This document shows positions 55,156-63,060 of a DNA stretch of 64,000 nucleotides, piece after piece. The notes under the pieces were generated by a model that saw only the letters and a list, made by a program, of their open reading frames with translations, had not been told where the DNA came from and did not search any database. The DNA is from Chitinophaga polysaccharea (lineage in GTDB: Bacteria > Bacteroidota > Bacteroidia > Chitinophagales > Chitinophagaceae): assembly GCF_902150045.1 (NCBI RefSeq), contig NZ_CABFVU010000004.1, positions 744,001 through 808,000 on the forward strand, read 5' to 3'. Every line of letters starts with the position of its first letter. Positions within the stretch are counted from its first letter, which is position 1. Made by a program: the position numbers and the translations under genes.

Positions 55156-55743
55156 TTACCGGTAGAGGAAAAAGATCAGGATGCCCAGTTTGCCGGCATT
55201 TTTGCCGAGGTGCCTGCGGATCGCCAGCAGACAGCGGACCATATAGGTTTTGGAAGAAACAACAGAGATATTCATGCGCCGGGCAATCTCTTCATGCGTT
55301 AGTCCTTCCCGCCGGCTTAAAAGGAACACCGTTTGCATTTGCGGGGGTAAATTTTCAATGGCCTGGTGAACGGCCGTTTCCAGCTCTTTATATTCTACTC
55401 TTTCCTGCGGGGTTAAATTATTGTCCCTGAAATAAGCATCCAGCGATTCCGCGTTTTCTACCGGTAATACTTTTTTCTTTAACTCATTGCGGATCACATT
55501 TCTGGCCACCGTAAACAGCCAGGCATCAAAACGGTCCACGGCAGCGAGTTTCGCCCGGTTCATCCAAATACGGATAAAGATCTCCTGTGTGAGGTCCTGC
55601 GCCAGTTCTGCTGATTTGGTAAAATGCAGTGCATTCATATACATTCTGTCCGAATACCGGTCAAATAAAACCCGGTACGCATACTCATCCCCGGCAGCTA
55701 CCAGCCGGAGCAGTTCCCGTTCGTTGTCTGAATTATTGGACAT
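55156..55743 (-). CDS. ECF RNA-polymerase sigma factor (FecI-like)
   Basis: A 195-residue ECF sigma-70. Region 2 is at FDRYSDRMYMNALHFTKSAEL with AQDLTQEIFIRIW, region 4 at LPPQMQTVFLLSRREGLTHEEIARRMNISVVSSK (the -35 helix-turn-helix). The ATG at 55743 is preferred over an upstream start that adds 18 hydrophobic residues. It starts the sigma/FecR/SusC/SusD/TlpA locus and is divergent from xseA across ~94 bp. Confidence 0.92.
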   Translation of the reverse strand: MSNNSDNERELLRLVAAGDEYAYRVLFDRYSDRMYMNALHFTKSAELAQDLTQEIFIRIWMNRAKLAAVDRFDAWLFTVARNVIRNELKKKVLPVENAESLDAYFRDNNLTPQERVEYKELETAVHQAIENLPPQMQTVFLLSRREGLTHEEIARRMNISVVSSKTYMVRCLLAIRRHLGKNAGKLGILIFFLYR

Positions 55744-55837
55744 CCTGAAAATGCTACTATCTACAATGAATGGTTGATTACCGGCTAAAAGTAGCAAAAA
55801 AGCATAATAAACGTTTTACTTATCTTTACTCACTGCC

Positions 55838-57277
55838 ATGACCGATTCATCTTTCATAAAATTATCTGTTCTTACAGGGAAAATCCAGCAGGCGCTTCAA
55901 CAGGTGTTTGCAGAACAAACCTATTGGGTAGTGGCAGATGTTACCAATCATTCGTACTACCAGCAGAAGGGATACCATTATTTTGACCTGGTGGAAAAAG
56001 AGACGGATGCAGGTGGCATTGTGGCTAAAGTATCGGCGGTTGCATGGGGGAACGGCGCTATCCGGATAAAGGAATTTGAATTTGTTACCGGGCAGCAGTT
56101 TAAGAATGATATTCACGTGCTGGTGAAAGTGGCTGTAGGATATCACCAGGTACACGGATTGCAGATCACGCTGCTGGATATAGATACCAGTTTTACGGTG
56201 GGACTGCTGGAACAGCAGAAACAACAAACGTTGCTTCGGCTTACCACCGAGTGTGCGGATTTTATACGGAAGGCGGGCGATCGTTACATTACCCGCAACA
56301 ACCAGCTGCCGCTGCCCGGAGTGATCCAGCGGCTGGCGGTGATCACCTCCGGGAATTCCGCCGGTTACCAGGATTTCCGGCATACGCTGGAGCATAACCA
56401 TTTCGGGTATACGTTTAAGATCGATAATTATTTCACTGTGGTGCAGGGGGAAACCAAGGCGGAGCTGGTGCAGCAACGGCTGATAGATATTTACCAGCGA
56501 CAGGTGCCTTATGATGCAGTGGTGATTATCCGCGGGGGAGGTGCGCAAACCGACTTCCTGATCTTTGATACCTTTATCCTGGGCAGGGCGGTGGCAAAGT
56601 TTCCCATCCCGGTGATCACGGGAATAGGGCATCAGAAAAATGAGACCATCACTGATATGATGGCGCATACCGCTACCAAAACACCCACTAAAGCGGCGGA
56701 ACTGATCATTGCGCATAACCGTTCATTTGAAGAGTTGGTGACCGGTATGCAGCAGCATATTGTGATCCGTTCGCAGCAGCTGTTCTCCGCGCATTTCCAG
56801 GCATTGTCATACCTGAACAGCACTATTATTAATCAGTCGAGGACGCTGCTGGCTCATCATAAAGAGACCCTGCATGTGTGCAACAACGTGGTGCTGCACA
56901 CCTCGAAGTCCATACTGCTGAACCGGCACCGGGAATTGCTGAATGTGTCCAATGCCGTGTTGTCGAAACCCAGGATCACTGTTTCCAACCGCCTGAATGA
57001 CCTGGAAAATATGATTGGCCGCTTCCGTTCTTTCAGCCGTTTGTATATTCAAAGCAAAAGGGGACAGGTTGCGCATTACGATTCGCTGTTTAAACTAATG
57101 AGCCCCGCCAGTATCCTGAAACGGGGTTTCGCCATCGTATACCGGGACGGGCAAATTCTTCCCGATGCGTCTACCCTCGAACCCGGGAGCCATATCAGGG
57201 TGGTATTGCAGGATGCCTCACTGGAAGCAACTATTACTGAAAAAAACACTATACATGAGCCAGGAACTGACATATGA
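55838..57277 (+). CDS. xseA: exodeoxyribonuclease VII large subunit
   Basis: A 479-residue catalytic subunit that degrades single-stranded DNA into oligonucleotides. The OB-fold (~10-110) includes YWVVADVTNHSYYQQKGYHYFDL. The catalytic domain has ITSGNSAGYQDFRH, VVIIRGGGAQTDFLIFD and PVITGIGHQKNETITDMMAHTATKTPTKAAE, the key XseA signatures. A coiled-coil and a C-terminal tail with LKRGFAIVYRDGQIL follow. The stop lies 23 bp inside xseB, so the subunits are coupled. Confidence 0.93.
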   Translation: MTDSSFIKLSVLTGKIQQALQQVFAEQTYWVVADVTNHSYYQQKGYHYFDLVEKETDAGGIVAKVSAVAWGNGAIRIKEFEFVTGQQFKNDIHVLVKVAVGYHQVHGLQITLLDIDTSFTVGLLEQQKQQTLLRLTTECADFIRKAGDRYITRNNQLPLPGVIQRLAVITSGNSAGYQDFRHTLEHNHFGYTFKIDNYFTVVQGETKAELVQQRLIDIYQRQVPYDAVVIIRGGGAQTDFLIFDTFILGRAVAKFPIPVITGIGHQKNETITDMMAHTATKTPTKAAELIIAHNRSFEELVTGMQQHIVIRSQQLFSAHFQALSYLNSTIINQSRTLLAHHKETLHVCNNVVLHTSKSILLNRHRELLNVSNAVLSKPRITVSNRLNDLENMIGRFRSFSRLYIQSKRGQVAHYDSLFKLMSPASILKRGFAIVYRDGQILPDASTLEPGSHIRVVLQDASLEATITEKNTIHEPGTDI

Positions 57278-57467
57278 AACTGCCTATAATGAACTGCAGC
57301 TGATTGCAGCAGAAATAGAGAATGAAGCTGTTTCCGTAGACCTGCTGGCGGAGAAGGTAAAGCGTGCTGCTGTGCTTATTGAGTTTTGCCAGCAGAAGTT
57401 ACGCGCCACCGAAACGGAGGTGAATAATATTATTAAGCAGATGGAGGGGAATAAAGGAGAGAAGTAA
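57255..57467 (+). CDS. xseB: exodeoxyribonuclease VII small subunit
   Basis: A 70-residue two-helix protein. LTYETAYNELQLIAAEIENE and SVDLLAEKVKRAAVLIEFCQQKLRATETEV are the XseB antiparallel helices that bind the XseA stalk. It is near the usual length of XseB. The start at 57255 overlaps the end of xseA, as in many genomes. Confidence 0.9.
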   Translation: MSQELTYETAYNELQLIAAEIENEAVSVDLLAEKVKRAAVLIEFCQQKLRATETEVNNIIKQMEGNKGEK

Positions 57468-57775
57468 ACGCTTGCCTGGAAGCCGTTTCGCGGGGCCTCA
57501 GGGAGATACGCATATTTCAACACCATGCCCGGAGAAAGCGCTGCCGCGTTAAAAGAAAGGAAGCTTACACAAAAATAGCCACGTGGTGCATTTAGTTTAA
57601 GCCAGCAGTAAAGGTGACAGGAGGAGCAATTGCCGGGGAAATGCCTGGCAGTTGCTTTGCACATGTTTAGCAGGTGTTCTGTACGTGGAGGGGAGGTGGA
57701 CTTGATCAGGAAACGACTTGCTGTAAAGGGTCCGGCGTTGATTTAAAAGTCGCGGATCATCACCTGGGCATCTCC

Positions 57776-58930
57776 TTAAAAAACCTCGTTAATACCAAAG
57801 TAAAAACCCGATTGATCCTTGCCCCTGCCATAATCCAGCCGGATATTGATACGTTTTTTGAACTCCCAGCGATAACCGATACCATAGCTGATGAGCGACT
57901 GCCGGAATTCAAGTTCATTAAAGCGGGGGAATACGTTGCCTCCGCCTATCCAGGCCACCACGCCGCTGCGGTTGTAGATCCGCTGCCGTAGCTCTACCTG
58001 GGCCGCCAGGTAGTTCTTGTCGCGGAAGCGGCCCTCGTAGTAACCTCTCAGGCGGTTAGAGCCGCCAGCTTCTCCCAGCAGGCTCCATGGAACATTGCCG
58101 CTGCGTTCTTCTGCGTAGAGGTCTGTAGCCAGTACGGCGCCTTTCCAGAGTTGCTTGTACCAGTCGAACTGCAGGTCCAGTTGCGAAAATACAGCTTTAT
58201 TACCCATGAAGGAGGGGAAAAAGCGGTACCCCAGTCGTACGTACATGCCTTTGTAGGCGTTCGGAATAAAGTCGCGCGTATCATACACAATAAACGGGCC
58301 GGCCCCGATGCCGAGCACTTTTCCCGGTGTCATGAGCGGCTTGCCGCCGGCTGTATCGAGCTTTTTTGTTTGTACGTTCTGGATTTGTGTACAGATACCC
58401 ATGAACAGGTTGCCATTCAGGTTCACGCTGAAATCGGCCTGGAGTTTTTCTGTGAGCTGTACATATTCGGTGTAATCATCTTTATGGCTGCCGGCTTCAT
58501 AGCCTATGCCCCAGTATTTGTTGGGCCTGGAGCTGAAAGAGGCTTTGAGTGCCAGCCGGAACCGGTCGTGCGGAAATATGGTGGTATTGCTGATCCCGAT
58601 GCCATAAAACCCGGTGAGGGCGCCGGAGGCGTATATCGCGGCATTGGAGATAGGCAGCAGGGAATCTTTCCTATCTGTTTTGTATTGTGCGGCCATCATG
58701 ACGGCCAGCCCGAAGCTGGTTTCGGGGGTATAAACCGGGCCTCCGATAAAGCTGAGGTCCAGGTTTTTCTTTTTCTTTTCTACGTTGGTATGCTTCAGAT
58801 AATACTTAATGTTATCAAAAAATCCTTTGGGCGCTGAAACAGTGACTGTTGAGTCTGCCTTATCTGTTTGCTGGGCATACCCTACAGCAGGTGCAACCAG
58901 TAGCAGTAGTAGTAAAATCTTTCTATCCAT
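57776..58930 (-). CDS. Omp85/BamA-type surface-antigen barrel protein (no POTRA)
   Basis: A 384-residue exported protein with signal peptide 1-19 (ending GYAQ). It consists of a C-terminal bacterial-surface-antigen (D15-like) barrel: LDLSFIGGPVYTPETSFGLAVMM, GAGPFIVYDTRDFIPNAYKGMYVRLGYRFFP, SLLGEAGGSNRLRGYYEGRFRDKNYLAAQVELR and the terminal YFGINEVF. POTRA domains are missing, so it is not BamA itself. Such barrel-only members may be lipases/translocator relatives or porin-like. ~300 bp of non-coding DNA separate it from xseB. Confidence 0.85.
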   Translation of the reverse strand: MDRKILLLLLLVAPAVGYAQQTDKADSTVTVSAPKGFFDNIKYYLKHTNVEKKKKNLDLSFIGGPVYTPETSFGLAVMMAAQYKTDRKDSLLPISNAAIYASGALTGFYGIGISNTTIFPHDRFRLALKASFSSRPNKYWGIGYEAGSHKDDYTEYVQLTEKLQADFSVNLNGNLFMGICTQIQNVQTKKLDTAGGKPLMTPGKVLGIGAGPFIVYDTRDFIPNAYKGMYVRLGYRFFPSFMGNKAVFSQLDLQFDWYKQLWKGAVLATDLYAEERSGNVPWSLLGEAGGSNRLRGYYEGRFRDKNYLAAQVELRQRIYNRSGVVAWIGGGNVFPRFNELEFRQSLISYGIGYRWEFKKRINIRLDYGRGKDQSGFYFGINEVF

Positions 58931-59007
58931 GTATGACAATGGAATGAATATAACACCATTTTCAGAAAATTGATGAGGGCGGATGCAAAAAGTGTGTTAA
59001 ATCACAA

Positions 59008-59105
59008 TAACAACAGCAGCACGGCGGGCCGGCTGCTGTTGTTTTACCGGGATCGCCGAAGGCGATACGCGGATGTTGTCTGACTCAGGATTATAATGAT
59101 TATAT
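59008..59105. repeat. hairpin plus half-copy of the dispersed repeat family
   Basis: A 10-bp stem (CAACAGCAGC / GCTGCTGTTG) at 59011-59041 is followed by TTTT and could stop transcription. Directly after come ATCGCC-GAA-GGCGAT (59052-59066), ACGCGGAT, TTGTCT and GATTATAATGATT, the same order as in the 28-kb element, ending in ATGATTATGATGATT repeats. The opposite 38-bp-type arm is missing. The rest to 59246 has only degenerate copies of the next gene's 3' end. Confidence 0.65.
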
Positions 59106-59246
59106 AATGATTATGATGATTATGATGGATTATGTGTTGATCTTATCATATTAAATCGATGAGTCACTGCATCGCGGCGGCGATAATGTGTTGATTTTTA
59201 TGAATATTTAATGTTAACAGATGAGTAGTTGTGTTTTATAATTGTT

Positions 59247-61478
59247 TTAATCGATGAGCAATTGTGTTACGGCAGCGGTGTTCAGCGCCCATTGCATGTT
59301 GTACACTTCGTCGGCGGTTGCTTCGGTGGCAGGCTGCAGTTGCTGGGCTTCGGCCTTGGCTGCCAGCAGCTGGCCAATGGTCAGTTTGCTGTCCAGTTTT
59401 TTCAGGATAGCCTGTACGTTGCTGGTGCTAAGGCTCTGGATAATCTGGCCATCGAAGGCCATTTCCAGCCAGATGATTTCCCGGGCTGCCACATCCAGTA
59501 CGCCAAACACGAGCCCTTTGGCTAACCCGCCGGTGATGCGTACCAGATGATCCACGCATGAAGGATCGTAGGCTACGCCGCTTTTATTGGATACTGTCAT
59601 TTTGTGTTTACTGTTCATCCATCCCAGTACCAGGTTCAGGGCGATGGCGCCCTGGCTGTAGGCATTGCAGGTGAATGTGACATACTGTGCGCCGGCCTGG
59701 GCCAGTGCAGGAATGTCTATTTCAATATATTCCGCAGTACCTATCTGGTCCGGTATGGAACGGATATCCCCGCTATGTATACACCCGGTTGTTTTCAGGT
59801 TGGCAAAAGAGCAGTGATCTGTACGGTTGTTCTCATAAGCGATACGGCAGCTGAGGTCCATATCCAGGTGCTGGGCAGGTAAGCCTTTACCCCATTGCAT
59901 GAACAGGATGATCTTATCGCCTTCCACTTTAAACCGGGTACCCATTAATGCGCCCGGCAGGTCCTGCAGCTGTTCGCTGCGGTCGCCGATAGACAGTGGT
60001 ATTTTGTACAGCTCCGGCGCGATGTAGATGCTTTTGGCAGTGGCAGGCACCGCTGCAAAGCGTTTCTTCATGGCGGAGATGCAGAGGTTTGTTACAGCCT
60101 GTTGCATTTCCTGTACCTGATCATCTTCGTAGATGTGCAGCTGGCGGTTGGCCGGGATGCTTTTACTTACGCCGCCCAGTGGTTTTACTGTACGGGTAGC
60201 TGATTTATCGAAGTAATACGTTGCGTACATCTGCAGGGTCAGCAACAGCCGGGCAGGTACTTTATGGGTGATGTTATCAAAGGCCGCAACCACGACTTCA
60301 GGGCCAAACCACAGCATATTGGCAAACAGCGAGCGGGCAAACAGGCCTGGGCGCAGTTGCAGCAGCTGCAGTGTATTGGTGGCATCATAACGTAAACGGT
60401 AATGATTCACCTGCCCCTGCCATACCGTATAATCCTGGCGGTAGAACCGGTCAAGCAGTGCCCGGAGTTTTCCGAAGCCTTCGCGTTTGCTGAATTCAGG
60501 AAGGCGAAGGGCGCGGATAAAGCGTACCCACATGTTACGTTGCGGATGCATGATTTCACACATGGCTGTTATATCCATGTCAAGGCTGTTCAGCCACCGG
60601 GCGACCATCAATCCCTGCCGGCGGTTGTATTTCAGTTTCAGCATGGCTGCTGCGGATACCGACTGTAACGTAGGATAGCTATCAGGGTGCATCTGCCGGT
60701 TGTTTTTTTCTTTCCGTTTGATGATGGTGCCAGGTTTAACCAGTTGCAGGAAGCCGGTATGTTTGTACCACAGGTAGCGGAGTATATCCGTAGGCGTAGT
60801 AAACATTGTCCCCGCTTTTTCTGTTTCCTCTTTTTCGATCAGCACATCTATAATTGTGATCAGCGTTTCTTTCATACCCACTTTTACAGCAGGCAGCGGA
60901 AAAATATACAGTAATGCTTTCAGGCTTTCTACCTGGGTAGCATCCAGGGCTGTTTTGGAAGTCAGCAGATCTTCCATGTATTTCGCTGCCAGCTTATCGT
61001 TCCAGCGTTCCAGTACACGGATCTTGCTTCCCTGACCCATGTTCTCCAGCTCCCCAAATTCAAACGGTGTACCGCAGTAAGGGCAGCCGTTATATCTTTC
61101 CAGCGGAAAAGTATTCGCAGGAATGATATGCCCGCACCGGAGCGTTGTGCCGGGGCCTTTGAATTTATTGGTGAAGTAGGTGATAAAGTGATCCATGAAC
61201 GATTCGTTGGTAGGCACCTGCCAGTTTTTTATCAGCGGGGTCCAGTTGGCTTTCACACCCATCACTTCCTGGAATGTTTCCAGGATAGTAGCCTGGTAGG
61301 CAGGCGAGGTATGGTTCAGCGCGTGCAGAAGATCTTCCGTAACGCCGAATCCCAGTTTAGCAAGATTGGTCACCAGCATTCCCGTCGCCAGCGTGATGTG
61401 CAGCATGTCTGTATTCACAACTGTATCAGGAATGTAAATAGCCTGTTGTCTTAATCCTGTTCTTAATAAAGCGTCCAT
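59247..61478 (-). CDS. zinc-knuckle (half-RING) protein with TerD-like C-terminal domain (MXAN_6230/SCO0854-like)
   Basis: A 743-residue cytoplasmic protein. Residues 110-140 hold one zinc site, Cys115-x-His117-x14-Cys132-x2-Cys135 (RCGHI ... NGCPYCGTPF), like a half-RING. A long helical middle (~150-510) follows. Residues ~520-680 resemble TerD: LDMDLSCRIAY, FANLKTTGCIHSGDIRS and IEIDIPALAQAG match the DLDLS...NL...HSGD...I pattern. TerD proteins bind Ca2+ and act in stress resistance. The assignment to the MXAN_6230/SCO0854 group is from memory of that layout. A tRNA-like RNA lies in its 5' leader. Confidence 0.75.
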   Translation of the reverse strand: MDALLRTGLRQQAIYIPDTVVNTDMLHITLATGMLVTNLAKLGFGVTEDLLHALNHTSPAYQATILETFQEVMGVKANWTPLIKNWQVPTNESFMDHFITYFTNKFKGPGTTLRCGHIIPANTFPLERYNGCPYCGTPFEFGELENMGQGSKIRVLERWNDKLAAKYMEDLLTSKTALDATQVESLKALLYIFPLPAVKVGMKETLITIIDVLIEKEETEKAGTMFTTPTDILRYLWYKHTGFLQLVKPGTIIKRKEKNNRQMHPDSYPTLQSVSAAAMLKLKYNRRQGLMVARWLNSLDMDITAMCEIMHPQRNMWVRFIRALRLPEFSKREGFGKLRALLDRFYRQDYTVWQGQVNHYRLRYDATNTLQLLQLRPGLFARSLFANMLWFGPEVVVAAFDNITHKVPARLLLTLQMYATYYFDKSATRTVKPLGGVSKSIPANRQLHIYEDDQVQEMQQAVTNLCISAMKKRFAAVPATAKSIYIAPELYKIPLSIGDRSEQLQDLPGALMGTRFKVEGDKIILFMQWGKGLPAQHLDMDLSCRIAYENNRTDHCSFANLKTTGCIHSGDIRSIPDQIGTAEYIEIDIPALAQAGAQYVTFTCNAYSQGAIALNLVLGWMNSKHKMTVSNKSGVAYDPSCVDHLVRITGGLAKGLVFGVLDVAAREIIWLEMAFDGQIIQSLSTSNVQAILKKLDSKLTIGQLLAAKAEAQQLQPATEATADEVYNMQWALNTAAVTQLLID

Positions 61479-61506
61479 TGTAGTCGTATTTAATAATCAG
61501 ATAATT

Positions 61507-61541
61507 TTGTTGCTGTTTTACCAAAAAGAAGTAAGCAACAA
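61507..61541 (-). promoter_or_regulatory. leader hairpin upstream of the half-RING/TerD gene
   Basis: TTGTTGCT / AGCAACAA, a perfect 8-bp stem with a 19-nt loop, 29 bp upstream of the start codon. The 5' arm belongs to the third 20-bp motif copy (61528-61547). It may hide or display the translation start, or be a processing signal. Confidence 0.5.
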
Positions 61542-61557
61542 TTGACCTCGATTTCGT

Positions 61558-61676
61558 AAAGCAGGCCGGATTCGAACCAGCAACTCCGGGTTGGAATCAG
61601 GAAGTAAGTTTTAATTGACCCTGGCGGTAATTTCAAAACTACAGGATCCGGTGTTCAACCATTGAACTACTGCTTT
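61558..61676 (-). ncRNA. tRNA-like RNA with extended arm in place of the anticodon arm
   Basis: Minus strand, 119 nt. Acceptor AAAGCAG (61676-61670) pairs fully with CTGCTTT (61564-61558). D-arm GTTC-AATGGTT-GAAC keeps the GG of the D-loop; T-arm GCTGG-TTCGAAT-CCGGC keeps the canonical TTCGAAT loop. Between D and T arms CCGG pairs with CCGG around a 59-nt insert, with an inner AGTTTT/AAAACT stem extended by AATT and ACC/GGT pairs. There is no normal 7-nt anticodon loop with U33, so a decoding tRNA is unlikely. No CCA is encoded. It lies 79 bp before the half-RING/TerD gene, same strand. Confidence 0.6.
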
Positions 61677-61697
61677 CCCATCTTCTGCGTTAATTAC

Positions 61698-61730
61698 AAA
61701 TGTTCTTTTTAATCGAATGAAGTAACATTT
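61698..61730 (-). promoter_or_regulatory. upstream hairpin with 19-nt loop before the tRNA-like RNA
   Basis: AAATGTT / AACATTT, 7-bp stem, 19-nt loop, overlapping the first 20-bp motif copy. Its loop has the same length, and a similar start (ACTTC) and A-rich end, as the hairpin at 61507-61541. Confidence 0.45.
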
Positions 61731-61919
61731 ATTTGACCGCTTCCGATGAAACAAAGATGCATATACATCTGCGCAATGCACCTGCGTACTGGGTTATTTT
61801 TCTGAAAATATTTTTAATATACTGTTTATCATCTACTTATATTTTCATTTCCCGGAAAATAAAAAATGCTACGCAGGTATATTGCGTAGTAATTTCGTTT
61901 CTTTGTATAAATAGTTAGT

Positions 61920-62930
61920 ATGTCCATTAATAAGCTGGCCCTGATCCGGTACAAAGCCATCGATGAATGCCTGCGTAACCGCTACCGTAAGTGGACGCTG
62001 GAAGATCTCATTGAGAAAGTAGCAGACGTGTTGTATGATTTTGAAGGTATCAGCAGTGGTGTGAGCAGGCGCACCATCCAGGCGGATATCCAGTTAATGC
62101 GCAGTGATAAGCTGGGTTATAATGCGCCTATTATAGTAAAGGACCGTAAGTATTATACCTACAGCGATCCTGCCTATAGCATTACAAACGCTCCCATTAA
62201 TAATGCCGACGTAGATAAGATGAAGGAAATAGTAGCGGTGCTGAAACAGTTCAACGGATTCAGTTACTTTGATGATATGAGCGATATGATAGCGCGGCTG
62301 GAGAATAACCTGTATAAATCGACCGGTGCGCACCAGAACTGTATACAGCTGGAGAATAATCACCGCCTGCTGGGGTTATCGCATATTAACCCGCTTTACC
62401 AGGCGACGCTGCATAAGAGGGCCCTGCTGATTGCCTATAAATCCTTTAAGGCCAGCAAGGCCCGGGAATTCATCTGTTATCCCTATCTTCTGAAGGAATA
62501 CCGCAACCGCTGGTTCCTGATCACGCGGAACAAACACCATCATCAGCTGCTAACTCTGGCGCTGGACCGTATCATCAGCATCCAGGAACTGCCCAAAGAA
62601 AAATTCGTTGCCTGGGAAGGTATGCCCTTTGATGAGTATTACAATAACCTGATAGGCGTTACCAAAACGGAGAAAGACCCGGTACATAAAGTAGTACTGC
62701 AAATTGATCCTAAGCATGCGCCTTATGTGCTTACAAAGCCGCTGCATCATTCGCAGGAAATATTAAAGGAAGATGAGAAAGGGACTATCGTGAGCATTGA
62801 TGTAGTCCTGAATTTTGAGCTGGAGCGGGAGATCCTGGGATTCGGGGAACATATGAAAGTGCTGTCCCCCAGATCCCTGGCTAAGAAAATTGCCTTGCGG
62901 CTGGCGAATGCGGCGCAGGAGTATGAGTAA
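61920..62930 (+). CDS. WYL-domain transcriptional regulator
   Basis: A 336-residue regulator. The N-terminal HTH (~1-75) has IDECLRNRYRKWTLEDLIEKV and ISSGVSRRTIQADIQLM. The WYL domain (~150-240) shows KRALLIAYKSFKASKAREFI and NRWFLITRNKHHHQLLTLAL, with WFL in place of WYL, and the C-terminal WCX extension follows to ~330. WYL domains sense nucleic-acid or nucleotide ligands and often control phage-defence or RNA/DNA-damage loci. It is divergent from the tRNA-like RNA and the half-RING/TerD gene, and the 20-bp motif copies in that region are plausible binding sites. Confidence 0.88.
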   Translation: MSINKLALIRYKAIDECLRNRYRKWTLEDLIEKVADVLYDFEGISSGVSRRTIQADIQLMRSDKLGYNAPIIVKDRKYYTYSDPAYSITNAPINNADVDKMKEIVAVLKQFNGFSYFDDMSDMIARLENNLYKSTGAHQNCIQLENNHRLLGLSHINPLYQATLHKRALLIAYKSFKASKAREFICYPYLLKEYRNRWFLITRNKHHHQLLTLALDRIISIQELPKEKFVAWEGMPFDEYYNNLIGVTKTEKDPVHKVVLQIDPKHAPYVLTKPLHHSQEILKEDEKGTIVSIDVVLNFELEREILGFGEHMKVLSPRSLAKKIALRLANAAQEYE

Positions 62931-63060
62931 CGGTAATGCCTGCACGCAGTTGCTGTTTAATGGCAGCTGATACCGGCAGATGCATATTACTGATGATCTC
63001 CAGGGCCGGCATCATAACCTGCTGCTTCCGGATAAATAACAGCCGTAAACGCCGGCATCA

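Larger units (their letters stand above)
61528..61738. repeat. three copies of a 20-bp motif
   Basis: On the minus strand: GGTCAAATAAATGTTACTTC (61738-61719), GGTCAATTAAAACTTACTTC (61620-61601), GGTCAATTGTTGCTTACTTC (61547-61528). GGTCAA and TTACTTC are invariant, the centre varies. Copy 2 is inside the tRNA-like RNA. They may be operators for the WYL regulator or RNA elements. Confidence 0.7.

Noticed and set aside
57776..58930. BamA
   Set aside because: No POTRA domains and only half the usual length; only the barrel part matches.
61558..61676. Canonical tRNA with a short intron
   Set aside because: The anticodon region has no 7-nt loop with U33 and no 5-bp anticodon stem; small tRNA introns of this kind are not typical of Bacteroidota. 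An intron cannot be excluded fully.
61528..61738. CRISPR-like array because of three repeats
   Set aside because: Only three 20-bp copies, unequal spacing (73 and 118 bp), variable centres, and no cas genes.
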